This document shows, one piece after another, positions 56,084 to 64,000 of a stretch of 64,000 nt of DNA; positions within the stretch are counted from its first letter, which is position 1, and every line of letters begins with the position of its first letter. The translations under genes were made by a program, and so were the position numbers. Source of the stretch: Neostapfia colusana (Eukaryota; Streptophyta; Magnoliopsida; Poales; Poaceae); NCBI GenBank assembly GCA_030760725.1, contig JASWHV010000012.1, positions 35,929,652 through 35,993,651 of the forward strand, given 5' to 3'. The notes under the pieces are model-generated. The model ran no database searches and was not told the DNA's origin. It was given only the letters and a program-made list of their open reading frames with translations.

Positions 56084-56361
56084 TGATAGAAGAGAGGAAA
56101 TGCCTCTGAATTGTGAGTTTGTTTTCAGGCCACCATGGGGTACAATATATAGGGCAGCAGCCTTGCATCTCAAGGGTGGTTATAATCACAGCAGTAATGA
56201 GATCTAATGACAGCCTCTAGTGACCCCTTATAACAGAAGTAAGGAGGTATAATGACAATACTAATGAGGTCTAATGACAGCCTCTAATGACCCCTAATAA
56301 CAGCAGTAAGGAGGTTTAATAACAATAATAATGAGGCCCTGAAGACTTACAATATTCTAAC
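56084..56361 (-). repeat. Ale element 3' LTR
   Basis: TGATAGAAGAG ... AATATTCTAAC, matching 61001-61279. Its inner end runs into a 20-base C run (56361-56380) where the PPT is expected. Confidence 0.92.
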
Positions 56362-56391
56362 CCCCCCCCCCCCCCCCCCCGCAGTCACAAC

Positions 56392-58088
56392 TCAGCCACC
56401 GCAGATGTTGAGACTGGATCTAAACTCATTAAACACCGAAGAAGGGAGACCCTTTGTGAAGATGTCGGCGAACTGTGATGTCGTCGGGACATGGAGGACG
56501 CAGACTTGTCCAATGGACACCTTCTCTCGGATGAAATGAAGATCAATCTCCACATGTTTTGTGCACTGATGCTGAACGGGGTTGGTGGAGAGGTACACGG
56601 CGCTGATGTTGTCGCAGTACACGAGGCTGTAGCGTGATGGTGGAATCTAGAGCTCATTCAAGAGATGGCGCAACCAAGTAGCTTATGCGACACCATTGGC
56701 GACAGTACAATACTCTGCTTCGGCGCTGGAGCGGGAGACGACAGTCTGCCGCTTGGTAGACCAAGAGACCAGGTTGTCCCCGAGGAAGACGGCATAGCTT
56801 GACGTGGAGCGACGAGTATCTGGGAAGCCATCCCAGTTAGCATCGATGTAGACGACCAGATCGGAGCTGACCGAGCGCTGCAGCAACAAGCCGAAGAAAG
56901 GGGTCCCATGAAGGTAGCGCAAGATGCGCTTCATGGCCATCAGGTGGGGCTCCCGTGGATCATGCATGTGCAAGCAGATCTGCTGTACAGCATACGCGAT
57001 GTCAGGTCGCGTGAACGTCAGGTACTGTAGGGTTCCAGCAATGCTCCGAAAACCAGAAGCATCCACAACGGGAGGCCCTAAATCATCAGCCAGCTTTGCC
57101 TGGAGGTCGACTGGAGTCGTGCATGGCTTGCAGTCCAGCATGACTGCCCGCTTGAGGATGTCCAGCGTATAGGTGCGCTGGTGGAGGAATAAGCCATCTG
57201 GACGACGCTCAATGCTGATGCCGAGGAAGTGGTGGAGAGGCCCAAGGTCCTTCATGGCGAATTCCCGCTGAAGAGCGGAAATAGTGCTGCGCAAAAGCTC
57301 CGTACTGGAAGCAGTCAAGATGATATCATCAACATATAGTAAAAGATATACCATCTCTGTTCCACGGCGGAAGATGAATAAAGAGGTGTCGGACTTGGCT
57401 TCCATGAATCCCAGTGTGGTCAGATAGCTGGAAAACCAGCTGTACCAGGCCCGGGGTGCCTGCTTAAGCCCATACAATGACTTGAACAAACGACACACCT
57501 TGTCGAGATGAGCTGGATCGACGAAACCTGTGGGTTGGCAGCAGTAGACCGTCTCAGTGAGGATGCCATGAAGGAAGGCGTTCTTCACATCAAGTTGCTG
57601 AATCGGCCAGCCATGGGAGACAGCAGCGGCGAGCACCGTGCGCACAGTCTGGTTTTACAACCGGGCTGAAGAACCCAGCGAGCTTTGTAGCGATTGAAAG
57701 TCCCGTCAGCATGGCACTTGTGTGTGAAGACCCATTTGTCTGTAACAATGTTGGAGTTCATAGGTCGTGGGACAAGGTCCCATGTCCCATTACTCAGCAG
57801 GGCCTCATACTCATCATCCACAGCCGCACGCCAATTGGGAGCAGCAAGGGTGGGGCGGACAGAGGACGGGATCAGAGACGGTGTCGGAGACGAAGTCGTG
57901 GCAGCGAGGACGAGGCGATCAGGTACCACTCGGAAGCCAGTCTTTGCCCATGTGACCATCTGGTGAGGGTTCTCCGTGGGCGTAACAGGCACCATCACAC
58001 CCGCTCCTCTTGCAGGATCTCGCTGAGGAGGGGTTGCTGCAGTGGCGGTTGGAGCCGCACATGGTGCAGCGGGGAAAGTCGGGGCCAC
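56392..58088 (-). pseudogene. pol: Ale pol: RT and RNase H
   Basis: Three frames together encode RT and RNase H: 57585-58088 (NWRAAVDDEYEALLSNGTWD ... NRYKARWVL), 56683-57645 (QQLDVKNAFLHGILTETVYC, YVDD at 57326-57337, through SSAEAEYCTVANG) and 56392-56622 (CDNISAVYLSTNPVQHQ ... ADIFTKGLP). Between KARWVL and the TVRTVLA segment about 20 residues of a conserved RT block are reduced to a few codons, a deletion that also shifts the frame. A frameshift or stop separates the RNase H parts near 56650. Confidence 0.88.
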
Positions 58089-59350
58089 ACGTGGAGAGGC
58101 GGCTGGGGCCGCACGTGGTGCGGCGGTCGGTGTCGTACGTGGTGCGGCCGTCTGTGTCGCTCGGGGCAGAAATCCCGGAGGGACTGCCGGAGCGGGAGGG
58201 GAGTCAGAAAAGGCTCACAGTCCAGGGGATCCTCCAGAGCTGGCTGGGAGGGTGCCATGGTACCTGCAGTGATGAGTCGGGTGCCAGTGGTAGAAATCGT
58301 GGAACCAAACTCACAAAGAAAATCAAGGTCAGTTAGATTGGGCGAGGCAGCGAGGGAAAGCTGTCCTCATCAAAAACCACATGTCAAGAGACGATCAAGC
58401 GGTTTGTGGAGAGATCAAGGCAGCGATACCCTTTGAGATCAGATGAGTAACCTAGGAAGACACACCGGGTGGATCGAGGAGCGAACTTATGAGGTGCAGT
58501 TGCTGCAGTGTTAGGGTAACATTCAGAACCAAAAACCCTGAGATGCTCATAAGAGGGTATGGAACCAAAGAGAGTGATGTGCGGACACGCAACCTAAATG
58601 GCTTTTGTCGGAAGATGATTCAGGAAGAGCGTGGCGGTGTGCAGTCCTTCAGCCCAATAGCGCCCAAGAAGGGAATCCTGAATAAGCGAAGTATGGATGA
58701 CATTATTAATGGAATGAATGATACGTTCAGCTTTACCATTTTATGGGAATGTGTATGGACACGACATCCGGAGCTGTGTGCCATGTGACAGGAGGAAGGT
58801 CCGGGTGGGAGAGTTGTCAAACTCACTCCCGTTGTCACACTGGATGGCCTTGACCTTCCTGCTGAACTGAGTAGACACATAGGCAAGGAAATGTGATAAT
58901 GTGGTAAAGGTTCAGATTTACGTTTCATAGGGAAAGTCCACAAGTAATGAGTGAAATCATCAAGAATGACCAAGTAATATTTGTAACCCGACACACTAAT
59001 CACAGGAGATGTCCAAAGATCAAGATGTATTAAATCAAAGACATGTCCAGCACGATGCGACGAGCTACAAAAGGGTAACCTGATGTGTTTTCCTACTGAC
59101 ATGCATGACAAAATTCATGTTTATTACAGGTGCAATGGATTGAGGAAGTACTAGATAGACTAGATAAAGCGTCAGGGCCGGGATGACCAAGACGACGGTG
59201 CCACTTGGTTGCAGTAACAACGGTACAAGCTTGAGGATGTTCAGCATTGGAAGATGGAGTGATTGACCCTGGAACACGCATCATGTACAACGGGCCGGTG
59301 CTATTCGACCTGACAATCACGTTCTTGGTTGTGAGATCCTTCACAAACAA
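58089..59350 (-). pseudogene. pol: Ale pol: GAG-pre-integrase and integrase, decayed
   Basis: 59093-59350 holds the pre-integrase zinc region (KWHRRLGHPGPDALSSL ... CNKHEFCHACQ). 58620-59111 starts the integrase core (FDLIHLDLWTSPVISVSG, YYLVILDDFTHYLWTFP) and then loses frame, so the later catalytic motifs are scrambled by frameshifts. 58089-58620 is the degraded integrase C-terminal and linker region, GC-rich and repetitive (RPHHVRHRPPHHVRPQPP on the minus strand). The plus-strand ORFs here are shadows. Confidence 0.8.
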
Positions 59351-60924
59351 ACCAAAGGGTCAAATTCTATTGAGCACCAATTATCAGTTGTAAAACGACA
59401 AACAGAAAGCAGACTTTGAACGATATTAGGGGCAAGCAAAATATTATTTAGGTAGAATGGCCCAGGAAGAACCGAGTTGTCTACTAAGGTGATCGGAAGA
59501 GATGAGCCATTACCTACAATGATAGATGAAGGAGTAGATGAGGTCAAAGGACGAAGAGTGGAAATATTACCAACTGAGGGAGTGGTGTGGTGTGTGGCGC
59601 CGGAGTCTACCACCCAGTCCTGGACCAAGGTTGGGGGTGGTTGGAGCGCCATGGTTCTGAAGGTGTTGTCCAGCGACTGCTGGTCCCATCCTGCACCGAT
59701 CCAGGGATGCCAGCTCGAGGCTGGGGTAGTCTGCTGGAACGGAAGCTGCTGCTGTGGTCCATACATTGGACTGGGAGGCCCGTAGAGGCCCAGAGTGGCC
59801 ATGAAGGCCTGCGGACGCTGCTGTCCAGTGGCTACGGGGCCGGGGTACATAGTCATGTGCCCCTGCCACATGTGGACGTAGGTTGGCCAGGGTATGCTGG
59901 TCCTGCCGTTGGGAACAGTAGGGGATGTGGTCTGACCAGAGGAGCCACCACGACCGCAGCCACCGTTGTTGTTCTTGCGGTTTTTGCTATTGTTCTTGTT
60001 AACACCGCTACCACTGTTCCCACCATTGGGTGGCTGAGACGGCATGGATGCCGGCGGCTTGGTTTTCTCAGATGCGGCATTGGTGTAGAGCGCCTTCGGG
60101 GTAGTCGGAGGTCCGGTACTGTCCATGTGGATCTCCTCCAGCAGTAGATCATCCCGAACTCTGAGGAAGTTCAGAAACGGCGAGTAGCGCCGAATAATGG
60201 AGCCAACGTGCTCAAATCGTTGGTTCAGTCCCCGAAGAATGTTGAGGACGAGAATACGGTCTTCAATGGGGGCACCAAGGTGAGCCAGGCCATCATCCAT
60301 GGCCTTGAATTTGTGGCAGTACTAATTAACTGAGAGGTCACCCTGAACAAAATTGCGAAAGGCAGCATCAAGGTGAAGAATACATTGTTCACGAATACCA
60401 AGAAACTGGTTCTCGATAGCGAGCCACAGGTGACGCGCTATGCAGCCACATTCCCGGACCACTTGGTGAAGATCCGTCGAGATGGAGTTGCTGATCCAAT
60501 TAAGGATGATGCTATCCATCCGGATCCACCCAGGATCATTGGACTGACCATCGTCCATGACGTGATCGATCAGGGCGTAGCGCTGAAGGGCCTGCTCCAT
60601 GAGATCATGCCAGCTGGTGTAATTGGTAGAGGAGGACTCGAGGACGATGTTCACCAATTGGCGAACGTTGAGTACCATGGCTGCCTGAAGGTGAAGGCCG
60701 GCGACGACCGTGTCTTCGTAGGTCGAAGGAGCTGCAGAGACGGCGGTCTAGATGGGCGAGGAAGATGACGAAGGTACCCGCTGATGGGCTGTAGCAGCGA
60801 GGAGGAGGTGGATGGCCTGGACACGGCGACGGGCGGTGGCAGCCGGGGCCTCAGCGTCCTCGGCCTCCTACATGATCTTCTCTAGCCGGTTACGGAGGGC
60901 AGTCGCCTCTGAGTCATCAGCCAT
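59341..60924 (-). pseudogene. gag: Ale Gag and protease
   Basis: The likely start ATG is at 60924 (MADDSEATALRNRLEKIM), about 60 bases from the PBS. One phase is kept across gag and protease but is interrupted by three in-frame TAG codons (60868-60870, 60748-60750, 60322-60324). The gag (UBN2-like) domain runs from LVNIVLESSSTNYTSWHDLM to DRILVLNILRGLNQRF. A Gly/Asn-rich and Pro/Gln-rich region without a CCHC knuckle follows, then protease with VVDSGATHHTT (DSG at 59594-59602). The frame closes at 59341; a phase change leads on to pol. Confidence 0.88.
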
Positions 60925-60986
60925 GCTGATCGCACGGGCAGAACACCGGCGGCTGCGGCTAGATATGAGCGGAAGCAAAAAAATCA

Positions 60987-61000
60987 GGCTCTGATTACCA
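60987..61000 (-). promoter_or_regulatory. Ale primer-binding site
   Basis: The minus strand reads TGGTAATCAGAGCC, initiator tRNA-Met complement with one extra A, touching the 5' LTR. Confidence 0.85.
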
Positions 61001-61279
61001 TGATAGAAGAGAGGAAATGCCTCTGAATTGTGTGTTTATATTCAGGCCACCATGGGGTACAATATATAGTGAAGCAGCCTTGCATCTCAAGGCTGGCTGT
61101 AATCACAGCAGTAATGAGGTCTAATGACAACCTCTAATGACCCCTAATAACAGTAATAAGGAGGTCTAATGAAAATACTAATAAGGTCTAATGAAAGTCT
61201 CTAATGACCCCTAATAACAGCAGTAAAGAGGTCTAATGACAATACTAATGAGACCCAGAAGACTTACAATATTCTAACA
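61001..61279 (-). repeat. Ale element 5' LTR
   Basis: 279 bases, TGATAGAAGAG ... TTCTAACA on the plus strand; TATATAT promoter element near 61061-61069. Followed by target duplication CATTG. Confidence 0.92.
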
Positions 61280-61284
61280 CATTG

Positions 61285-62107
61285 TATAGCTCGGGTTTCC
61301 CATGTCCTCGCATACATGCCTAAGTTTGGCGCATATGCCTCGGCAGATGAAGGTGATATCCTCATTAAGGGTATCTAAATTATCTTTCAGCTCATCCATT
61401 TTGATCCGCCCTTCCGCTATGAGGTGCTATAGCTTTTTATTCTCCATACGGAGATCAGAAAACTCTTTAGCTAGCTGCATTACGTCGGACTTTTTGGGAG
61501 ATCTATTGTCGCCTGTTTGAAATTGGCCCACAGGCCTTGAGATTGGTGGTGGTGAGATGTGACGTCTTACATGCTCCTTGGATAGAGAGGAACCCGTTGA
61601 TTCGTCTGCCACTATCTTGTCCACACGCTTGAAGAGCCCCTTTGCATAGTTTGTGGGGGTTTTGACCCCGCAGATGATGAAGCGTCCTTGGGGGCTGTCC
61701 GGCAAGGATCTGGTTGGCGACGAATAGTGGTGGTTAACCACATCGCCGGCCTCTGTCTTCAAGGTTCCCGTGTACTTCTCGCCAGGCTTCAAGGTGGGCA
61801 TGACATCGTCTTTATCATTGAAAAGATGTGTCTTGATGGGTTTGAGAGCGCCCGCGGTCGGCCTCCGCGTGGGTGATTGCGTCTTCATAGGCGCCCTCCT
61901 AGGAGAAAGAGAAGGAGCAGCACCACGTGGTGTGGGGATGCGTCCTCTTGTCATGCTTGGAGGAGGCAACATGGCCAAAGGATTGATATCAAGCGCCATG
62001 ACCTCCTCCATAGCAAGCTCCCTCTCTGCATTGGCTGACATTGGATCCCCGCTAAGGTCGAAAGTGGCGCTGGAAGATGCATGGGGAGCAACATTTTTGA
62101 TGGCCAT
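61285..62107 (-). pseudogene. Athila-like third ORF (env-position), unknown product
   Basis: The likely start is Met at 62107 (MAIKNVAPHASSSATFDLSG); a longer frame reaches 62167 but lacks context. The frame is Pro/Arg-rich, then a segment with RFIICGVKTPTNYAKGLFKR, then a helical coiled-coil-like end (MQLAKEFSDLRMENKKL). A TAG at 61427-61429 breaks the frame, but reading continues open (MDELKDNLDTLNEDITFICR) to the Ale insertion at 61284 and, beyond Ale, to a stop near 56055. It lies downstream of integrase on the same strand, where Athila elements carry an env-like ORF. I see no signal peptide or membrane segment, so envelope function is not supported. Confidence 0.6.
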
Positions 62108-62190
62108 GAGAGTAGTAGATGGGTATTGGCAAAGTGGAGAGGAGAGGAAAATATTTTTGGAAGGCACAAGTTTTCTCCTCTGCTGTTTGG

Positions 62191-62201
62191 CCCTTTTTAT
62201 G
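62191..62201 (-). promoter_or_regulatory. TATA-like element upstream of the third ORF
   Basis: The minus strand reads CCATAAAAAGGGCC about 90 bases before the Met codon at 62107, followed by a pyrimidine-rich CCTCTCCTCTCC leader. It suggests a separate promoter for this ORF. Confidence 0.4.
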
Positions 62202-62482
62202 GAGCCGAAGTGGTATTTGACGCAATAGCACCGAGGGTTTCATTGGGATGCGGGAGAAGATTTTGCATGAGAAAACTGAACTTGGGCGGCGCTCACCAGG
62301 GGTCGGCCGAACCTAGGGTTCGGCTGAACCCTGGGTGCCCCCGAGTTGGCTCTTTCTTTGTCTGTAAGTCTTGTGGGCCGTAGGGAAGCCATTCCAAAGT
62401 GGTCCACTTATTTGGACATCAAAACTTACTCAGAATTAGAAGAAATGGCGTGAAAATCAAATAAATTGATCGCGTCAACTTA
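62202..62482 (-). other. Spacer between integrase and third ORF
   Basis: Non-coding. It contains GGTCGGCCGAACC (62301-62313) and GTTCGGCTGAACC (62318-62330), related to the palindromes at 55689-55756. Confidence 0.6.
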
Positions 62483-64000
62483 TTATTTCGAATTCTCGTG
62501 GGAATCAAAGAAGTGTTTGAGGTGGTGTCCATCCACCTTAAATAGATGTCCCTCATCATCATGAAGTGTGATTACTCCATGAGATGAGATCTCTATCACA
62601 GTAAATGGTCCTTCCCATTTACTTCTCAATTTCCCATGTCCAAAGAGTTTAACGCTAGAATTTAAAAGCAAGACATTATCTCTGGGTTTAAACTCTTTAG
62701 ACATAATCCTTTTTATCGTGCCACTTCTGTGTTCTCTCCTTGTAAATCTTGGCACTATAGTATGCCTTATCCCTCAATTCCTCAAGTTCAGAAATTTGGT
62801 GTAGTCGGTGCTTCCCGGCCTCCATGAAATCTATGTTCCATTTTTTTATAGCCCAGTACGATCTATGTTCTAATTCAACGAGAAAATGATAAGTCCCCCA
62901 TGGACAAGTTAGAAAGGAGACATGCCGATAGGTGTCTTGTAAGCAGTCCGATGCCCACAATTCATCGGGTAGTTTGTGCTTCCAACCGGTTCCCATTTTC
63001 AAGACAGTCTTTTGCAGAATATTCTTAATTTGTTTGTTAGATGTTTATGCTTGACCTCTTGTCTGTGGGTGGTATGGAGTAGCAATGTTATGCTGGATCA
63101 CCGAGCTCCCTCAAGAAGTTCCGGAAGGCATTATCTATGAAATGAGACCATCCGTCACCTATAACCATTCGGGGAGTTCCAAACCAAGGACGAACCAGTT
63201 TGCAAGGCCTTGCTTCAACCCATTTGGATACATAATCTATGGACACCAGAATATACTCGCAATCATAGGACTTTGGAAAAGGTCTCATGAAGTCAATTCC
63301 CCACACATAAAATAATTCTAGGGGCATTGCATTGTGAGCAGTGATTCCTCCATGTTTTTGGCATTTCCAACATTGGGGAATGAATTCTTTTGTATCTTCA
63401 TACATGGAAGGCCAAAAGAATCCACTTTGCCAGATCTTTGCCTTAGTACGGTAAACACCGTAATGGCCTCTGTAGGGGCCAGCATCACATTATTTAACCT
63501 CCATTGAGGTTCCCTAGAGGGTGTACTCTCAGGGTCAATAGGAATGCGATGGGTGCAAAGAGCAGGGATGATTCCCTTGAGGTCTTATAGTGAGTAACCA
63601 AAACGGTTCTATGCTTCTCTAAAATGGCTAAGAGTTTGAATGTCTCCTTACCTGAAAGCTTGTCACTTATGATGACAGAGGCTTCCAGATCGCCATTTAG
63701 GAAGCATAACGTATGCTAGGAGGAAGGGTTTTTAGCTCAATTGGAGATTTTGGTGGGTGCTCTTCTTTCGGTAATTCAAATGTATCCAGAAATTCATCCT
63801 TTCTAGGATCAAATCCTCTTCTCCATCAGTTTCAAGAGGATGCAAATATTGAAGAGTCCTAACCTCTTCGATTGGCTCATCTTGGAGGGGAGGTTCTGCT
63901 GATGTGTTCTTTGAACGCAGAATGGGAATGGAAAAGTTCCTCCCTCGAAGGTTGATATTGAGGTCTCCCTTTTGGGATACTTCCATTAAGAATTTCTTAA
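62483..64000 (-). pseudogene. pol: Athila-like Gypsy pol remnant
   Basis: The minus strand carries in order: linker before RT (63600-63986, including SGKETFKLLAILEKHRTVL), the start of RT (ending near 63500), then directly the integrase zinc-binding region (YEDTKEFIPQCWKCQKHG) and core (YVWGIDFMRPF, YILVSIDYVSKWVEA), and the integrase C-terminal part (VELEHRSYWAIKKW ... LEELRDKAYYS ... HGKLRSKWEGPFTV). The RT catalytic part and RNase H are deleted. The codon for the catalytic Glu in the GQA(E) motif is a TAA stop (63045-63047). Several frameshifts separate the readable pieces (63088-63405, 62697-63002, 62483-62755). The motif wording is typical of the Athila branch. Confidence 0.85.

Larger units (their letters stand above)
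56084..61279 (-). mobile_element. Ale/Retrofit-type Copia element, full length
   Basis: Short LTRs 56084-56361 and 61001-61279, PBS, gag, protease, integrase, RT and RNase H in Copia order on the minus strand. A perfect target duplication CATTG flanks it (56079-56083 and 61280-61284). The short (279-base) LTRs, a gag lacking a CCHC knuckle and RT phrases such as YLLLYVDDIILTASS suggest the Ale (Retrofit) lineage. Defective through several stops, frameshifts and an RT deletion. It interrupts the Athila-like third ORF. Confidence 0.93.

Noticed and set aside
57694..58436. Plus-strand ORF of 241 codons opposite Ale pol
   Set aside because: Antisense shadow of GC-rich, repetitive minus-strand pol sequence; no recognisable domain.
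59477..60147. Plus-strand ORFs of 102 and 186 codons opposite Ale gag
   Set aside because: Antisense of a clear gag frame.
1..64000. Host genes, tRNA, rRNA, CRISPR or bacterial features
   Set aside because: No non-transposon protein family, cloverleaf or array could be recognised. All convincing coding sequence belongs to LTR retrotransposons.

Overview
The window is plant nuclear DNA, most likely from a grass (Poaceae). The evidence is Sirevirus-type and Ale-type Copia elements, Tekay/Del-like Gypsy chromoviruses with LTRs of about 3.7-4.1 kb and a C-terminal chromodomain, an Athila-like Gypsy remnant, and primer-binding sites for initiator tRNA-Met. I found no host gene, tRNA, rRNA or CRISPR. 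Essentially all 64 kb is nested LTR retrotransposons, as in pericentromeric or intergenic heterochromatin. Element names below (S1, S2, A-F) are mine.

Layout: 1-4964, S1, a Sirevirus on the minus strand (pol runs off the left edge; gag; PBS; 5' LTR), sitting inside the RT domain of Gypsy A. 4965-11285, 3' part of Gypsy A (pol, PPT, 3' LTR, plus strand). 11286-13536, LTR C (plus strand), interrupted by A. 13537-14705, LTR E (minus strand), interrupted by C and itself inserted in the gag of Gypsy D. 14706-19224 plus 52543-55160, Gypsy D (minus strand: gag fragment, an extra ORF0, long leader, PBS, 5' LTR). 19225-52542, S2, a second Sirevirus inserted in D's 5' LTR with a perfect GTTTC target duplication. 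25732-43188, Gypsy B (plus strand) inserted in S2 gag; B's integrase is split by solo LTR F (35408-39091, ATATG duplication). 41170-53306, a tandem duplication of a composite unit of about 6.06 kb made of the end of B's LTR, S2 gag, S2 LTR and part of D's LTR. 55161-64000, an Athila-like remnant (minus strand) whose third ORF is split by a complete Ale-type Copia element (56084-61279, CATTG duplication).

The inferred insertion orders are Athila-like > D > S2 > B > F and Athila-like > D > E > C > A > S1, with Ale separately inside Athila-like. Every polyprotein carries stops, frameshifts or lost catalytic residues, so none of the elements looks autonomous now.

The most unusual signal is in the Gypsy LTRs themselves. 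Divergent LTRs (A, C, B, F) share two exon-like blocks, X (78 or 81 nt, always a multiple of 3) and Y (ending in a stop codon). Both are flanked by splice-like signals, have matching phase and encode a conserved acidic peptide, which suggests a spliced gene carried inside the LTR. Other notable points are a paired palindrome array just upstream of the S1 promoter, an extra coiled-coil ORF upstream of gag in D, a stop codon shared by A and B, and complementary integrase active-site losses in A and B.
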